From the NCBI GenBank assembly GCA_021846945.1, contig JAJZVZ010000002.1:1-64000 (forward strand): 64,000 nt of DNA, written 5' to 3'. The DNA is from Acidobacteriota bacterium (GTDB lineage Bacteria > Acidobacteriota > Terriglobia > Terriglobales > Acidobacteriaceae). This document shows positions 44,139 to 52,089 of the stretch, one piece after another (the first letter of the stretch is position 1; every line of letters starts with the position of its first letter). A program made the translations under genes and the position numbers. The notes beneath the pieces are model-generated. The model saw nothing but the letters and a program-made list of their open reading frames with translations. It made no database searches and had not been told where the DNA came from.

Positions 44139-45476
44139 GTGTCTGAAAGCAGGCAAACCCGGGTACGTTATCTCATCATCACTATCATCTTCGCGGTGAG
44201 CTGTTTCAGCTATGGAGATCGCGTGGCGCTCTCCCTTGCCGGCGAGTCGATGCTGAAGACGATTCACCTGACCCCGATCCGGCTTGGCTGGCTCTTATCG
44301 GGATTCAGTTGGGCCTACGTGCTGGGGCAGTTGCCTTCCGGTGGTTTGCTTGACCGCTTTGGATCGAAGCGGGTTTATGGGATCAGCATCATCTTATGGT
44401 CGGTCTTTGCGTTCCTAACGGGCTTTGCCGGATTTCTCGGTCCAAGCCTGGCATTCACCGCAATTTTCATACTGCGGCTCCTTTCCGGCCTGGCTCAATC
44501 GCCTGTCTTCCCCGGTAACGGCCGTATTGTTGCCGAGTGGTTCCCGACGGACGAGCGCGGCCGGGCCTCTGCGATCTTTAACGCCTCGCAGTATTTCGCC
44601 CTTCCAATCTTCGCGCCGATCTTTGGCTGGATTATTCACTCCATGGGCTGGAGAAGCAGCTTCTGGTTTATGGGGCTGCTTGGCTTTGTCTTGACCGCGG
44701 TTTGGTTTGCCAATATTTTCAGCGTCAAGAAGCACCCACGCGTCTCCAGGTCGGAAGTGGATTTTATCGAACGTGGCGGCGGCCTTGTAAATACCGATGA
44801 CGATAAGTCGAAACTCAGGAAGAATCCGCTCACCTGGTCCACGGTGAAGATGCTCCTGAGTCATCGCATGTTAGTCGGCGTCTATATCGGTCAGTATTGC
44901 ATTACTACACTTACGTGGTTCTTTCTTACATGGTTTCCGGTTTACCTGCAGGAAGCGCGGCATATGTCCATCCTGAAAGCTGGATTCGCGGCCGCCGTGC
45001 CGGGGCTGTGTGGGGGATTCGGCGGCATCCTGGGTGGCATCATCTCCGACAAGCTTCTGGATCGGGGATGCTCGCTCAGCTTCGCCCGCAAGGCGCCGAT
45101 CATGGCCGGAATGACGCTGGCCATGACGATGATTGCCTGTAACTACGCCAGCGCGCAAAGCCTGATGCTGCTGTTTATGTCAATCTCATTCTTCGGGAAG
45201 GGAATCGGCGCGCTGGGCTGGACGGTCGTCTCTGATACTTCGCCCAAAGGCCTGGTTGGCATGAACGGCGCGCTTTTCAACTTTATCGGCAATATGGCCG
45301 GCATCACAACGCCGCTCATCATCGGATACATTGTCGAAAAGACGCATTCCTTCAACTATGCGCTGATCTATGTCAGCTTTATCGCGTTTTGCGCCATTGT
45401 GAGTTATGGACCGATTGTCGGCGAGATCAAGCGTATTGAACTGGAGGTTCCGGCAACGGCCGAGAGCGCCCGGTAA
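44139..45476 (+). CDS. MFS transporter, hexuronate/aldarate type (ACS family)
   Basis: A 12-helix carrier of about 445 residues. The start is the GTG at 44139 or a TTG six bases earlier; neither has a strong ribosome binding site. Family features include the N-terminal RYLIITIIFAVSCFSYGDRVALSLAG, WLLSGFSWAYVLGQLPSGGLLDRFGSKRVYG (A-motif) and GNGRIVAEWFPTDERGRASAIFNASQYF, all typical of GudP/GarP/ExuT carriers. By location between aldarate enzymes it should import glucarate, galactarate or a related hexuronate with protons. Confidence 0.88.
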   Translation: MSESRQTRVRYLIITIIFAVSCFSYGDRVALSLAGESMLKTIHLTPIRLGWLLSGFSWAYVLGQLPSGGLLDRFGSKRVYGISIILWSVFAFLTGFAGFLGPSLAFTAIFILRLLSGLAQSPVFPGNGRIVAEWFPTDERGRASAIFNASQYFALPIFAPIFGWIIHSMGWRSSFWFMGLLGFVLTAVWFANIFSVKKHPRVSRSEVDFIERGGGLVNTDDDKSKLRKNPLTWSTVKMLLSHRMLVGVYIGQYCITTLTWFFLTWFPVYLQEARHMSILKAGFAAAVPGLCGGFGGILGGIISDKLLDRGCSLSFARKAPIMAGMTLAMTMIACNYASAQSLMLLFMSISFFGKGIGALGWTVVSDTSPKGLVGMNGALFNFIGNMAGITTPLIIGYIVEKTHSFNYALIYVSFIAFCAIVSYGPIVGEIKRIELEVPATAESAR

Positions 45477-45594
45477 CGGAACGCGCGGTCAGCGGGGATC
45501 GAGATCACGTTGGCCCGGCAGCCGTGACCGATTCGAGTTACTGAATGTGGCGATGCGCAACCAGCGCCGCCAATCGATAAAGGAGATGGAGCTT

Positions 45595-46377
45595 ATGCCG
45601 GAATGGCCGGGAAACTTACCGCGCAACGTATTCAAGCAAGCGCTGGCGCATGGAAAGCGCCAGGTGGGGCTATGGTCGAGCCTTTGTAGTCCGATCGTGG
45701 CTGAGGTTCTTGCCGGAGCAGGGTTTGACTGGATTCTGATTGACGGTGAGCACGCGCCGAACGATATCGGCTCGCTCATCGTGCAACTGCAGGCAATGCG
45801 CGGCGGGACCGCTGAACCCATCTTCCGTATTCCGTGGAATGATGCTGTGATCATCAAACGCGTGCTCGACGTCGGCGCGCGTTCTTTGCTGATTCCCTTT
45901 GTCCAGAACGCCGAAGAGGCGCGCAAAGCGGTGGCTGCTGCGCGCTATCCTCCGCTCGGCATTCGCGGCGTCTCGGTTGCGCCGCGCGCCAACGACTACG
46001 GGCGCGTCACCGGTTATCATCGCAACGCCCATCTGGACACCTGTATTCTTGTGCAGTTGGAAACCCGGGCGGCGCTCAAGGAGATTGAGGCGATTGCGGC
46101 CGTGGATGGCATCGACGGCCTCTTCATCGGCCCCAGCGACCTGGCCGCGGACTTCGGCCATCTCGGCAATCCCAAGCATCCTGAGGTGCAGGAGGCGATC
46201 AAAGACGCTGGCGTGCGCATCCGCGCTACCGGCAAAGCCGCGGGCATGCTCTCCGGTAATCTGGATGATGTAGAGCCTCTGTTTGCGCTCGGATTCAACT
46301 TCACCGCCGTCGGCAGCGACCTCGGGATTCTTGCTCGCGGCGCGGAACAGATTGCCGCACGGTTTCACAAGAGCTAG
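45595..46377 (+). CDS. garL: 5-keto-4-deoxy-D-glucarate aldolase
   Basis: A 260-residue HpcH/HpaI-family class II aldolase, near the 256 of E. coli GarL. The ATG at 45595 is chosen because AAAGGAG lies 9 bases upstream; an ATG at 45586 is too close to it. Motifs: WILIDGEHAPNDIG, PWNDAVIIKRVLDVGARSLLIPFVQNAEEA, GVSVAPRANDYG, LVQLETRAAL with the metal Glu, and GLFIGPSDLAADFGHLGNPKH. It splits 5-keto-4-deoxyglucarate to pyruvate and tartronate semialdehyde. It sits between the carrier and garR. Confidence 0.93.
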   Translation: MPEWPGNLPRNVFKQALAHGKRQVGLWSSLCSPIVAEVLAGAGFDWILIDGEHAPNDIGSLIVQLQAMRGGTAEPIFRIPWNDAVIIKRVLDVGARSLLIPFVQNAEEARKAVAAARYPPLGIRGVSVAPRANDYGRVTGYHRNAHLDTCILVQLETRAALKEIEAIAAVDGIDGLFIGPSDLAADFGHLGNPKHPEVQEAIKDAGVRIRATGKAAGMLSGNLDDVEPLFALGFNFTAVGSDLGILARGAEQIAARFHKS

Positions 46378-46413
46378 GAAAGCGCGAGATTTTTTAAACC
46401 CAGGAGGAAAAGG

Positions 46414-47316
46414 ATGGCAACATTAGGATTCGTCGGTCTCGGGATCATGGGCCGGCCGATGCTTAAGAATCTGTTGAAGGCCGGTCACAAGGTGGTTGCC
46501 TATGGCCGCACTCCCGCCAAGCTCGATGCATGCGTGGCTGACGGCGCCGGGCGCGCCGCCTCGAATCGCGAAGTGGGTGAGCGTGCCGACATGATCTTTA
46601 CCATGCTGCCCGATGGCCCTGAGGTCGAAGAGGTGGTGCTTGGCCCCAACGGGATTCTGGAAGGCTGTAAGGCTGGGGATCTCATCATTGACATGAGCTC
46701 GATCAATCCTCTCATCTCGCAGAAGATTGCGGCCGCCTGCGCCAAGAGAGGCGTCGGCTTTGTGGATGCGCCGGTGAGCGGCGGCGAGCCGAAGGCGATT
46801 GACGGCACCCTGGCGATCATGGTCGGGGCCAGCGAAGACAACTTCCGCAAAGCGGAGCCTTACCTCAAGTGCATGGGCTCCACGGTCACGCTTACCGGAC
46901 CGGTGGGCGCGGGCAACACCACCAAGCTCGCCAATCAGATCATGGTGGCGTGCAACATCGCCGCGATGGGCGAGGCTCTGGCACTGGCGACGCACTGCGG
47001 GCTCGACCCCGAAGTAGTTTTCAATGCGGTCAAAGGAGGCCTGGCGGGTAGCGCCGTGCTCAATGCCAAAGGGCCCATGCTCATTGCGCGAAATTTCAAG
47101 CCTGGATTCAAAATCCAGCTCCACCAGAAGGACCTGCGCAACGCGCTCCAGACGGCGGAGGCAAACAAGATGTTTCTTCCGCTCACCGGCCTGGTGCAGC
47201 AGATGCTGCTTTCACTGATGGGCGACGGCAAGGGCGAGCTCGATCACTCAGCGATTGCGACCTTCATCGAGGGGCCGTCTCATGTTGAGGTGAAGCGGCC
47301 CTCGGCAAGCGCGTAA
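46414..47316 (+). CDS. garR: Tartronate semialdehyde reductase
   Basis: A 300-residue beta-hydroxyacid dehydrogenase; an AGGAGGAAAAGG ribosome binding site precedes the ATG. The dinucleotide motif is GFVGLGIMGRPMLKNLLKAGH, the substrate-binding segment FVDAPVSGGEPKAIDGTLAIM, and the catalytic Lys is in GAGNTTKLANQIMVACNIAAMGEAL. It reduces tartronate semialdehyde to D-glycerate, the last step of the GarD/GudD-GarL-GarR pathway. Last gene of the plus-strand aldarate operon. Confidence 0.94.
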   Translation: MATLGFVGLGIMGRPMLKNLLKAGHKVVAYGRTPAKLDACVADGAGRAASNREVGERADMIFTMLPDGPEVEEVVLGPNGILEGCKAGDLIIDMSSINPLISQKIAAACAKRGVGFVDAPVSGGEPKAIDGTLAIMVGASEDNFRKAEPYLKCMGSTVTLTGPVGAGNTTKLANQIMVACNIAAMGEALALATHCGLDPEVVFNAVKGGLAGSAVLNAKGPMLIARNFKPGFKIQLHQKDLRNALQTAEANKMFLPLTGLVQQMLLSLMGDGKGELDHSAIATFIEGPSHVEVKRPSASA

Positions 47317-47363
47317 CGGCTCGTGTCTGCCATGGGCCAAGTCTCTGACGGTATAAAAACCTG

Positions 47364-47409
47364 GGTGCCTCAGGTCTCGTCCGCCGCGGCGGATGAGACC
47401 TGGGGCACC
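47364..47409. terminator. Long hairpin between convergent genes; dispersed repeat, copy 3
   Basis: Arms 47364-47385 and 47388-47409 (gggtgcct...ccgcc / ggcgga...gcacct in part) pair over 22 bp with only two mismatched positions around a 2-base loop. It lies between garR (+) and the SMP-30 gene (-), so it could terminate both. The left arm starts GGGTGCCTCAGGTCTCG, related to the repeats at 16705 and 23301. Confidence 0.65.
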
Positions 47410-47464
47410 TCGACCTCAAGGTAAGAAATCATGTGGCCGGAGACTTAATCGGCTACTTGCGCGC

Positions 47465-48562
47465 CTACTTCCTTTGCACAATGGGCTCTCCCGGTATCAG
47501 CAGATTCACGCGATAGATGCTATCGGTGTCCGTAATGTAAAGCGTCTTGCGATCGGCGCCGCCCCAGGCAAGATTCGAGACCCGCTCCGGCATCTCAATC
47601 GTTGCCAACGGCTTGCCTTCGGGAGAGAAGATCCACACGCCACCGGGCCCCGCGCTATAGACATTTCCCTTCGAATCCACCTTCATCCCATCCGGATTGC
47701 CGGGGCGCGTGTCCGAGGTGGCATCATAGAACACCTTTGCATCGGTGAGCGTGCCATCCGGCCGGACGGTGTAGCGCATCCATATCTTCTTCGGCTGGGA
47801 GTTATCAACGTACAGGTACTTCTCATCCGGCGAGAATGCGATGCCATTCGGGCGCGGCAGGTCGCTGACCAGCAGTTGCAGCTCGCCGCGTGCCGGGGCA
47901 GAGCCGGGCTGCTGAGTAAGCGCATGAGGGATGCGGTACACTCCATTCACTTTGAGCTCTTTGTCAGGGTCCTTGTCGGATTGCGTGCGCAGGCCGTACG
48001 GCGGATCCGTAAAGTAGAGCGAGCCGTCGGACCGGTACACAAGGTCATTCGGGCTATTGAGCCGTTTGCCTCGATACGAATCCGCCAGGATCGTCGTCGG
48101 GCCCCCCGTATTTGGCGACTCGAAGCGGTAAACATCCCGCTGCGCATGCCCGGCAACTGTCAGCCGGTTTTGTGCGTCGAGCGTCATGCCGTTCGATCCG
48201 GGCTCGGGGCCTCCATATGGCTCCGTTCCTTTGTATCCGCTGGGCTGCTCGAAGATGGTCACGCCTTGTCCCGGCGTCCAGGTGCGGATGCTGTTGCTTG
48301 GGATTTCGGCGAAGAAGAGCCGGTCGCCGTCCCAAACGGGGCCTTCCACCCACTTGAATCCCGTGGCGATCCGCTCCAGCGTGGCGCCGGACGGGATGAC
48401 CTGATTGGCGGCCGGGTCCAGCCGGTCAACTTTGAGAGGAGTGGAAACCGTGGTGTTCGTTGGTTGCGCTTGCTTGGTCGCGGCCTGTTGGTTTGCCTTG
48501 CATCCGCACAGAATGGCCAGCGCAGCCAGCCAAAGCAGTCGATGAGAATCATTCCATTTCAT
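47465..48562 (-). CDS. SMP-30/gluconolactonase-family lipoprotein
   Basis: A 365-residue protein from the ATG at 48562, with AGGAAAA just upstream; the frame opens 66 bases earlier. The N-terminus MKWNDSHRLLWLAALAILCGC ends in a lipobox-like LCGC, so it is probably tethered in the periplasm. The six-bladed propeller has FKWVEGPVWDGDRLFFAEIPSN with the metal Glu, NGMTLDAQNRLTVAG, RLNSPNDLVYRSDGSLYFTDPPYGL (Asn and Asp ligands) and PDGMKVDSKGNVYSAGPGGVWIF. It hydrolyses sugar-acid lactones, which fits its place beside the aldarate cluster. Confidence 0.9.
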   Translation of the reverse strand: MKWNDSHRLLWLAALAILCGCKANQQAATKQAQPTNTTVSTPLKVDRLDPAANQVIPSGATLERIATGFKWVEGPVWDGDRLFFAEIPSNSIRTWTPGQGVTIFEQPSGYKGTEPYGGPEPGSNGMTLDAQNRLTVAGHAQRDVYRFESPNTGGPTTILADSYRGKRLNSPNDLVYRSDGSLYFTDPPYGLRTQSDKDPDKELKVNGVYRIPHALTQQPGSAPARGELQLLVSDLPRPNGIAFSPDEKYLYVDNSQPKKIWMRYTVRPDGTLTDAKVFYDATSDTRPGNPDGMKVDSKGNVYSAGPGGVWIFSPEGKPLATIEMPERVSNLAWGGADRKTLYITDTDSIYRVNLLIPGEPIVQRK

Positions 48563-48797
48563 GTAATTTTCCTGGAGAGCGGGTGATAGCCGCCGGCCGT
48601 GCCTGGTGCAATCGACGACGTCATCCATCTATATCTGTGCGGCGCCTGGCTGTCAAGAACAGCGAGTCAAGAACCGTCTGGGAGCAGAAATTGTTCAAAT
48701 GGAGAGCATCGTGCGACTCGAAGCAAAGACGCCTTTGCCCGGATCGGCTTGATGGTGCTGCCGGGGTGGGCAATAGCGGGCTTTCAGCGCATGACGG

Positions 48798-49334
48798 TCA
48801 CAGTCCCCGGCGCGTCTTGAACTCCGCTCCAATTGCCGTAAGGTCGCTCTGGCCGAGGGCATGCGCCGCGCAGGGAAATATAACATCCTCTTCGAGGTGG
48901 ATATGCCCGCCGTAGATGCCCTGCAATTGCTCTGTAATCGATAGCAGCTGGCTCTCATCGTCCGTGGCCAGGCCGCGCTCGGCAACCCACTTCGAGTAGA
49001 GCCTGTCCGCTTCTTCGTGCAGAGCTTTTGTCTCCCGGTGCTCAGCCTCCAGCCTGTGCACATCGTCGCTCACTGCCGGCACCTGCCTGCAGAGCAGCCG
49101 TGGAAACAGCGACTCTTCCTCATCCAGGTTGTGGCGCGGGCCCGACTCGCGGAAGTAAGCCAGGGCGGCTTCGACCGCGCGCCGTTCCTCGGTGTCCAGC
49201 TCCCGGCCCCTGGCCTGTTTCACCACCTTGCACAAAATATCGAGGAAGCGTTCAATCCTGCGATGACAATCCTTGAGCATTCCGATCGGGTCATCGAATC
49301 CACTGTCCGGCTTGGCTCCAATTTGAATTGCCAT
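48798..49334 (-). CDS. Hemerythrin-domain protein
   Basis: A 178-residue four-helix protein with di-iron ligand pattern: H24 in KDCHRRIERFL, HNLDEEESLFPRLL (HxxxE), a HRETKALHEEADRLY helix and YGGHIHLEEDVIFP (HxxxE). Hemerythrin-like proteins of this kind bind O2 or NO and act in nitrosative or oxidative stress. Second gene after the radical SAM gene on the minus strand, 22 bases from it, and part of the NO-defence locus with Ric, NnrS and NorZ. Confidence 0.88.
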   Translation of the reverse strand: MAIQIGAKPDSGFDDPIGMLKDCHRRIERFLDILCKVVKQARGRELDTEERRAVEAALAYFRESGPRHNLDEEESLFPRLLCRQVPAVSDDVHRLEAEHRETKALHEEADRLYSKWVAERGLATDDESQLLSITEQLQGIYGGHIHLEEDVIFPCAAHALGQSDLTAIGAEFKTRRGL

Positions 49335-49356
49335 GATATACCTCCGCTTTCATTTT

Positions 49357-50526
49357 CTACGCTCCCTGCAAAACATGCAGCGTGGGCACCCGCCGGGCCG
49401 CCTGCGGAGGCTTCACATATCCGCGAGGAATGTGGACGCAGCAAGGCTCCTCGGCCAATGGATCGCCCGTCAGCGCATAGGCACGGGCACGCGAGCCTCC
49501 GCAGATCTGCCGGAACTCGCAGACTCCGCATTTGCCTTCCAGGCTATCCGGATTTCGCAACTCCTGGAACAATGGCGACTCGCGATAGATCGCCGCCAGC
49601 CCCGTCTGGCGGACGTTTCCCGCCGAAAGCGGAAGAAATCCGCTCGGAAAGACCTCGCCGGTGTGCGAGATGAAGACGAAGCCCTTGCCGTCGTTGAGCC
49701 CGCGCGGCGCGCGCCCGATGGTGTCGGGCAATTTCTCCGGCGCCGCGGCGGTGACGCCCGCCCGGCGCTGCGCGGCGCGCTGTTGCAGTACGTAGCGCCG
49801 GTAGTGCTGCGCCTCGGTGGTCTTGATGTCGAAAGAAGCCTTTCCCGAAAGCTCAAACAGTCTGGCGAAGACCTGCTCGAACTCCTCCGCGTTTAAGAGA
49901 TCGGCGAGCTTGCCGCGGCCGGTGGGCACCAGAAAAAAGACGCTCCACAGGGTGATCTTGAGTTGCTCCATCCGCGCGACCAGGTCGTCGATCTCGCCGA
50001 TATTTCTGCGGCTGAAGGTGGTGTTGATCTGCACCGGAAGCTCGGCCTCGTTCGCCCAGCGAATGGCATCGAGCGTGCGCGCAAACGAGCCGGCCATGCC
50101 GCGGAAGGCATCGTGTGTCTCGGCCCGCGCCCCGTCCATGCTGACGGCAAGCCGAGCCAGGCCAGCTTCCTTCAGGCGGAAGATGACCTCCCTTGTCAGC
50201 AGCGGAGTAGCGCTCGGCGTAAGCGATACACGCACCCCTGCCTGCCGCGCATGGGCAATCAGCTCAAAGAGGTCCGGCCGCTTGATGGGGTCGCCACCAG
50301 TGAGCACAAAGACCGGCACTTGCAAAGCGGCAATCTGATCGATCAGGCGCTTTCCTTCTTCCGTACTCAATTCCATGGGATGACGCTCAGGCTGCGCCGA
50401 AGCCCGGCAGTGTACGCAGGCAAGGTCGCATGCCTGCGTTACTTCCCAGATTGCCAGGAATGGGCGCTCATCAAAATCAACGGCGCCGTAATCAAAGGTA
50501 TTGATCCGCGGGTTCATGGTTATCAT
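49357..50526 (-). CDS. Radical SAM/SPASM-type protein
   Basis: About 389 residues from the ATG at 50526 (a second ATG follows at 50517; the longer open frame upstream is shadow). The radical SAM cluster motif is CDLACVHCRAS (CxxxCxxC), followed by VFVLTGGDPIKRPDL and VSMDGARAETHDAFRG. A C-terminal SPASM-like Cys set is CGVCEFRQICGGSRARA, then EPCCVH. It resembles the AhbD/NirJ heme-modifying group and proteins of the TIGR04053 family; the substrate is unknown. Divergent from the crp-like gene and co-directional with the hemerythrin gene. Heme or heme-related chemistry for the NO regulon is an attractive but unproven role. Confidence 0.82.
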   Translation of the reverse strand: MITMNPRINTFDYGAVDFDERPFLAIWEVTQACDLACVHCRASAQPERHPMELSTEEGKRLIDQIAALQVPVFVLTGGDPIKRPDLFELIAHARQAGVRVSLTPSATPLLTREVIFRLKEAGLARLAVSMDGARAETHDAFRGMAGSFARTLDAIRWANEAELPVQINTTFSRRNIGEIDDLVARMEQLKITLWSVFFLVPTGRGKLADLLNAEEFEQVFARLFELSGKASFDIKTTEAQHYRRYVLQQRAAQRRAGVTAAAPEKLPDTIGRAPRGLNDGKGFVFISHTGEVFPSGFLPLSAGNVRQTGLAAIYRESPLFQELRNPDSLEGKCGVCEFRQICGGSRARAYALTGDPLAEEPCCVHIPRGYVKPPQAARRVPTLHVLQGA

Positions 50527-50553
50527 CACACCGCGCCGTCGCTTTTCTGTGCA

Positions 50554-50567
50554 GTGACTTAAGTCGC
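50554..50567. promoter_or_regulatory. Candidate Crp/Fnr-family operator 1 (radical SAM/crp divergent region)
   Basis: GTGACTTAAGTCGC contains the perfect palindrome GACTTAAGTC. It lies in the 58-base gap between the radical SAM and crp-like starts. A TAAAAT box (50573-50578) follows, only 7 bases before the GTG start at 50585, so the site would cover the -35/spacer region of crp, as expected for autorepression. Sister sites are at 51302 and 53846. Confidence 0.6.
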
Positions 50568-50584
50568 GCTGGTAAAATTCCGCC

Positions 50585-51289
50585 GTGAGCGCTGAACGCA
50601 TCGATCTAGCCGCCGTCTTGCAGAAGACCGCGCTGTTGTCGAGTCTTTCCCCTTCCGAGCTGCACCTGCTGGCCGCTCGCACCGTCCGCAAGCTGTTCAG
50701 CACAGGAGAGTTGCTGTTTTCAGAGGGCGAACCATGCAATGGCCTGCACATTGTGTCGCGCGGCAAGGTCCGCATCTTCAAGACATCCATGAGCGGCCGC
50801 GAACAGGTGCTTGCCGTCGAAGGCCCCGGCGGTTCCGTGGCGGAGCTACCGGTTTTTGACGGCGGTCCTTATCCGGCATCAGTCATCGCGCTTGAAGACA
50901 CCGAGATCGCCTATATTTCCCGGCGCGACTTTCAGGCCTTTTGCATGGAGCATCCCGAGGTGGCGCTCAAAGTGCTGGCCGTGGTGGGCGCGCGCCTGCG
51001 GAGGCTCGTGGGCATTATCGAGGAGCTTTCCTTCACGACCATTCGGCAGCGCCTCGCTTCCACCCTGCTCAAGCTGGCGCAGACTGAGGGCAAAAAGACG
51101 CCGCGCGGCGTTGAGTTCCGCTTGCCGGCCAGTCACCAGGAGATGGCGAATCAGCTTGGCACCGTCCGGGAGCTGATCTCGCGCAACCTCATGCGCCTGC
51201 AGGCGGAGGGTCTGCTCGAGGTGGACGCGCGCCAGGTCATCGTAAAGGACATGAACGGGCTGGCTGCTTTGCTGGAAACTTCCGCGTAA
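50585..51289 (+). CDS. Crp/Fnr-family transcriptional regulator (nitrosative stress)
   Basis: A 234-residue protein from a GTG start without a ribosome binding site; a TAAAAT box ends 7 bases upstream, so translation may be leaderless. The N-terminal cNMP-like beta-barrel (GELLFSEGEPCNGLHIVSRGKVRIFKT) precedes a dimer helix (ALKVLAVVGARLRRLVGII) and a C-terminal helix-turn-helix, SHQEMANQLGTVRELISRNLMRLQ, with E196-x-x-S199-R200 as in FNR. The Fnr Fe-S Cys cluster is absent (only C51 and C120), so it probably senses something else, heme-NO as in DNR being one possibility. It lies beside ric-nnrS and likely binds the GTGAC-N4-GTYNC sites. Confidence 0.9.
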   Translation: MSAERIDLAAVLQKTALLSSLSPSELHLLAARTVRKLFSTGELLFSEGEPCNGLHIVSRGKVRIFKTSMSGREQVLAVEGPGGSVAELPVFDGGPYPASVIALEDTEIAYISRRDFQAFCMEHPEVALKVLAVVGARLRRLVGIIEELSFTTIRQRLASTLLKLAQTEGKKTPRGVEFRLPASHQEMANQLGTVRELISRNLMRLQAEGLLEVDARQVIVKDMNGLAALLETSA

Positions 51290-51301
51290 TCTTTCCGGCT
51301 G

Positions 51302-51315
51302 GTGACATAAGTTAC
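51302..51315 (+). promoter_or_regulatory. Candidate Crp/Fnr-family operator 2 (upstream of ric-nnrS)
   Basis: GTGACATAAGTTAC has arms GTGAC/GTTAC, matching GTRAC-N4-GTYAC. Its centre is 29.5 bases from the first base of a TAGCCT box (51338-51343), the class II activator geometry (centre at -41.5). The ric ATG follows at 51362 with GGAG at 51350-51353. Confidence 0.6.
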
Positions 51316-51361
51316 TGCGGCGCGCCGGTACCCCGGCTAGCCTGGTGATGGAGCATACCTC

Positions 51362-52087
51362 ATGACCACCACCAGCAAAGCCCTTCGCGAGATCGCCAGC
51401 GAATATCCTTCGTCGGTTTCCATCTTTGATCGGTTCGGAATCGACCTCTGCGCAATGGGCGAGAAGTCGCTTGCCGAGGCCTGCGCCGTCCTCAGCCTCT
51501 CCACGGAGCAGTTGCAGGAGAAGCTGGCGGAGCTGCATGTCTCTGCGGGCGGCGTCAGCGACCCGGCAGGGCTGACGCTCACGCAGGTCATACAGCGCAT
51601 CGTGCGCGTGCATCACAGGCGTATACGCTACGACCTTCCCGCGTTGGCGGGTATGGCCGCGAAGCTACTCCGCAGGCACCCGAGGCGCGATGAGGAATTT
51701 GCTCCGCTCGCACGCCATATGGAGCACCTGCGCGCACACATGCTGGAACACATCGGACGGGAAGAACAGGTGCTCTTTCCCCTGATTGCGCACATGGAAG
51801 AGGATTCGATCGTTGGCTATCCTGGAGGGGCTGCCTCGCTTCGCTCGATCAGTGAGCCGATCGCCAGGATGAAGCAGGACCACGCAGCCAGCGGCCGCAC
51901 GATGGACGAGTTACGCCGCCATACCAACGATTTCGAGCCGCCGCAACATGCCTGCCCGACGCATCGCGCGCTGCTGGGCGGCATGCGCAGCTTTGTTGAA
52001 GATCTGCGCCAGCATAAGCATCTTGAAGAAGGCATCCTCTTTCCGCGCGCTTTGACCATGGGAACAGAACTCGCAAGCAGGAGGTAA
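51362..52087 (+). CDS. ric: Iron-sulfur cluster repair di-iron protein (Ric/YtfE/ScdA)
   Basis: A 241-residue protein with an N-terminal ScdA_N domain (EIASEYPSSVSIFDRFGIDLC) and a C-terminal hemerythrin-like four-helix bundle with the ligands in VHHRRIRYDLP, HMEHLRAHMLEHIGREEQVLFP, MKQDHAASGRT and CPTHRALLGG, then HKHLEEGILFP. It restores Fe-S clusters damaged by NO or H2O2. The ScdA_N motif is usually xDFCCGG, but here it is DLCAMGE, so the second Cys is Ala31. It is followed by nnrS after 2 bases. Confidence 0.9.
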   Translation: MTTTSKALREIASEYPSSVSIFDRFGIDLCAMGEKSLAEACAVLSLSTEQLQEKLAELHVSAGGVSDPAGLTLTQVIQRIVRVHHRRIRYDLPALAGMAAKLLRRHPRRDEEFAPLARHMEHLRAHMLEHIGREEQVLFPLIAHMEEDSIVGYPGGAASLRSISEPIARMKQDHAASGRTMDELRRHTNDFEPPQHACPTHRALLGGMRSFVEDLRQHKHLEEGILFPRALTMGTELASRR

Positions 52088-52089
52088 CG

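Noticed and set aside
47393..48586. 397-residue plus-strand frame opposite the SMP-30 lipoprotein
   Set aside because: Antisense to a gene with family motifs along its length.
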